From Clostridiales bacterium (GTDB lineage: Bacteria > Bacillota_A > Clostridia > Christensenellales > Aristaeellaceae), in contig JAIKWN010000264.1 of NCBI GenBank assembly GCA_024684665.1, positions 1 to 25,121 on the forward strand: a stretch of 25,121 bases of DNA. Reading direction: 5' to 3'. The notes beneath the pieces are model-generated. The model was not told the origin of the DNA and made no database searches. It saw only the letters and a list, made by a program, of their open reading frames with translations. The stretch's first letter is position 1; each line of letters opens with the position of its first letter. Shown here in pieces: positions 23,933-25,121 of the stretch. The position numbers were made by a program, and so were the translations under genes.

Positions 23933-24577
23933 ATGTCTGAATTCAAATTCCCGAAAGACAAAACCGCTATCGTCCTGATCGAGCCGCAGAACGACTTCCT
24001 CTCCGAGGGCGGCACGATGTATGCCCACATTAAGGAGCAGCTCGCAGAGCGCAACGTCATCGCGAACCTGCAGAATCTGCTCGACGGCGCCCGGAAAGCC
24101 GGCATCAAGATCTTCTACTGCCCTTTCCATCCCTTTGACGAAGGTTTCCCGGAGCTCAAAAAGGGCGGCCCGGGATGCGAAGGCCTGCGCGGAATCGAAA
24201 TGGACATGGAAGCCGACTGGGGCACCGGCGCCTGGCTGCGCGGCACCCCGGGTCCGGAAATCATCAAAGAACTGACGCCGCAGAAAGGTGATATCGTCGT
24301 CGAAGGAAAGAAGACCCTGGACGCTTTCCATTCCACCGGCCTCAACTACTACCTGCGGGCGAACGAGATCGAGTACGTGGCTTTCACCGGATTCCACACC
24401 GACTGGTGCGTCGAATCCAGCGCCCGTTCCGCATACGACCTGGGCTTCCGGGTCATCGTGATCGGCGACTGCACGGCGACCGATACCCAGGAAGAGCAGG
24501 ACTTCTGCGAGAAGTGGATCTTCCCCAAGATCGGCAAGGTGGTGGACTACAAGACGTTCCTTGCGTCCCTCGTCTGA
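23933..24577 (+). CDS. Isochorismatase-fold cysteine hydrolase
   Basis: A 214-residue member of the isochorismatase/nicotinamidase superfamily, which hydrolyses amides or vinyl ethers. The triad is normally Asp-Lys-Cys. Here the cysteine is C159 in TDWCVESS, the lysine is K126 or K127 in VEGKK, and the first position, usually Asp in the D-x-QND motif, is E17 in LIEPQNDF. AAAGGAG precedes ATG 23933. It ends with its own terminator. Together with the lactonase-like enzyme it suggests that the imported compound carries an amide, carbamoyl or ring bond to be opened. It may share the upstream operon transcript, as no separate promoter is seen. Confidence 0.9.
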   Translation: MSEFKFPKDKTAIVLIEPQNDFLSEGGTMYAHIKEQLAERNVIANLQNLLDGARKAGIKIFYCPFHPFDEGFPELKKGGPGCEGLRGIEMDMEADWGTGAWLRGTPGPEIIKELTPQKGDIVVEGKKTLDAFHSTGLNYYLRANEIEYVAFTGFHTDWCVESSARSAYDLGFRVIVIGDCTATDTQEEQDFCEKWIFPKIGKVVDYKTFLASLV

Positions 24578-24598
24578 TCCCGCCCAAAACAGTTATAA

Positions 24599-24632
24599 GG
24601 CACCGGAGGTACCGACCTCCGGTGTCTTCTTG
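24599..24632 (+). terminator. Rho-independent terminator of the TRAP/hydrolase operon
   Basis: A 10-bp perfect stem (24601-24610 with 24615-24624), extendable by a G-U and a G-C pair, has an ACCG loop and is followed by a T-rich tract (TCTTCTTGT). It marks the end of the accessory operon. The tail also overlaps the -35 of the next promoter. Confidence 0.8.
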
Positions 24633-24658
24633 TCAGGGATACCCTGAAATGTTATAAT
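24630..24658 (+). promoter_or_regulatory. Strong promoter with a palindrome in its spacer
   Basis: TTGTCA at 24630-24635 and a perfect TATAAT at 24653-24658 are 17 bp apart. TCAGGG-ATA-CCCTGA (24633-24647) is a perfect 6-3-6 inverted repeat placed between the two boxes, a position typical for a repressor or a MerR-type activator. No regulator gene is adjacent within the window. Confidence 0.8.
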
Positions 24659-24706
24659 GCTCTGGCTGAATACAAGACTCCAAGGAACATAAAGGAAGGG
24701 ATCCCT

Positions 24707-25121
24707 ATGCTTGCACTTTATCCGAAACTCTTCAGAAAATACGTGCTGCTGAGCGTCATCCTGGCGGCCGGCGTCGCGGCGGTGCTGATCCTCCGGCAGG
24801 AGGCCTCCAAAGGCCTGTGGATCGTCCTGGGGATCCTGGGGCTCTTCGCCCTGCTCGTCTCCATGTCCCAGCAGGCCATGCGGGAGCATGAGAAGGAACT
24901 GAAGCGGCTTTACAACGAGATGGATGCGGAAGGGTTCGCAAAGGACTACGCCGTGCATCTTACGCAGAAGCTCTGGTCTTCCGACACGGAGCTGATGATC
25001 CGCATGCACCTGTCGAACGCCTATATCGCCACGGGTGAATTCAACAGAGCCCGGGAGATCCTCAATTATACGCAGCCGGAGAGGCGCAAAAAGAAAGAGG
25101 TGCTCCTCTTTAACCGATTCG
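24707..25121 (+). CDS. Membrane-anchored protein, possibly TPR-containing (incomplete)
   Basis: An open frame runs from ATG 24707 to the window end, 138 residues so far, so the C terminus is missing. AAAGGAAGGG at 24691-24700 sits 6 bp upstream. Two hydrophobic segments at about residues 12-29 and 37-54 form a membrane hairpin. The charged helix after them and the segment HLSNAYIATGEFNRAREIL look like a tetratricopeptide-type repeat, often a scaffold for protein contacts. The family cannot be fixed from this fragment. It has its own promoter and begins a new unit. Confidence 0.75.
   Translation, partial: MLALYPKLFRKYVLLSVILAAGVAAVLILRQEASKGLWIVLGILGLFALLVSMSQQAMREHEKELKRLYNEMDAEGFAKDYAVHLTQKLWSSDTELMIRMHLSNAYIATGEFNRAREILNYTQPERRKKKEVLLFNRF

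Overview
The window looks like a piece of a GC-rich Clostridia-type (Firmicutes) chromosome. The evidence is the conserved order Asp23/Gls24-AmaP-DUF2273-nusB-(M22 paralog)-folD-xseA-xseB-ispA-dxs-tlyA-nadK-argR-recN, strong AGGAGG-type ribosome binding sites, and sigma-A-type promoters with 17-bp spacers. Every protein gene I support is on the + strand. The exact genus cannot be read from the sequence; an uncultured gut or rumen lineage is a guess.

Region 1 (1-3032) has a terminator from an upstream unit, then a small two-helix membrane protein and a cysteine desulfurase-thiI pair of the type that makes 4-thiouridine in tRNA. Region 2 (3033-5286) is an envelope-stress-type module: an Asp23/Gls24 protein, its AmaP-like membrane anchor and a DUF2273 protein, with start/stop overlaps. 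It has its own promoter, preceded by five in-register 10-bp repeats. Both larger proteins carry long Glu-rich tails.

Region 3 (5346-16954) is a compact housekeeping run: nusB, a TsaD-like M22 paralog, folD, both exonuclease VII subunits, the isoprenoid genes ispA and dxs, tlyA, nadK, argR and recN. Most junctions overlap by 4-23 bp. One outsider, a more A-rich secreted protein with a CYTH-like fold and a BspA-type leucine-rich tail, sits between nadK and argR. The sporulation genes that often flank this run in spore formers (spoIIIA upstream of asp23, spoIVB-spo0A after recN) are absent at these places.

Region 4 (16955-24632) is the accessory part and the best candidate for an undescribed system. 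It contains a GntR/FCD regulator, then a lactonase-like metallo-beta-lactamase-fold hydrolase, a Tm-1-like/UPF0261 protein, a class II aldolase, a three-gene TRAP transporter (binding protein, small and large membrane subunits) and an isochorismatase-fold cysteine hydrolase. It reads as a regulated uptake-and-breakdown operon for an unidentified organic acid, possibly a lactone or amide derivative. A nearly identical 17-18-bp element lies upstream of gntR and at the predicted start of the hydrolase operon, where four 7-bp repeats run into it; it is a candidate operator. The gntR promoter has its -10 box in the loop of what looks like the terminator of the preceding recN unit.

Region 5 (24633-25121) starts a new unit: a strong promoter with a palindrome between -35 and -10, then a membrane-anchored, possibly TPR-containing protein cut off by the window end. 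No tRNA, rRNA, CRISPR array, insertion sequence or prophage gene was seen, and no gene-free stretch exceeds 300 bases (the longest is 17828-18075).
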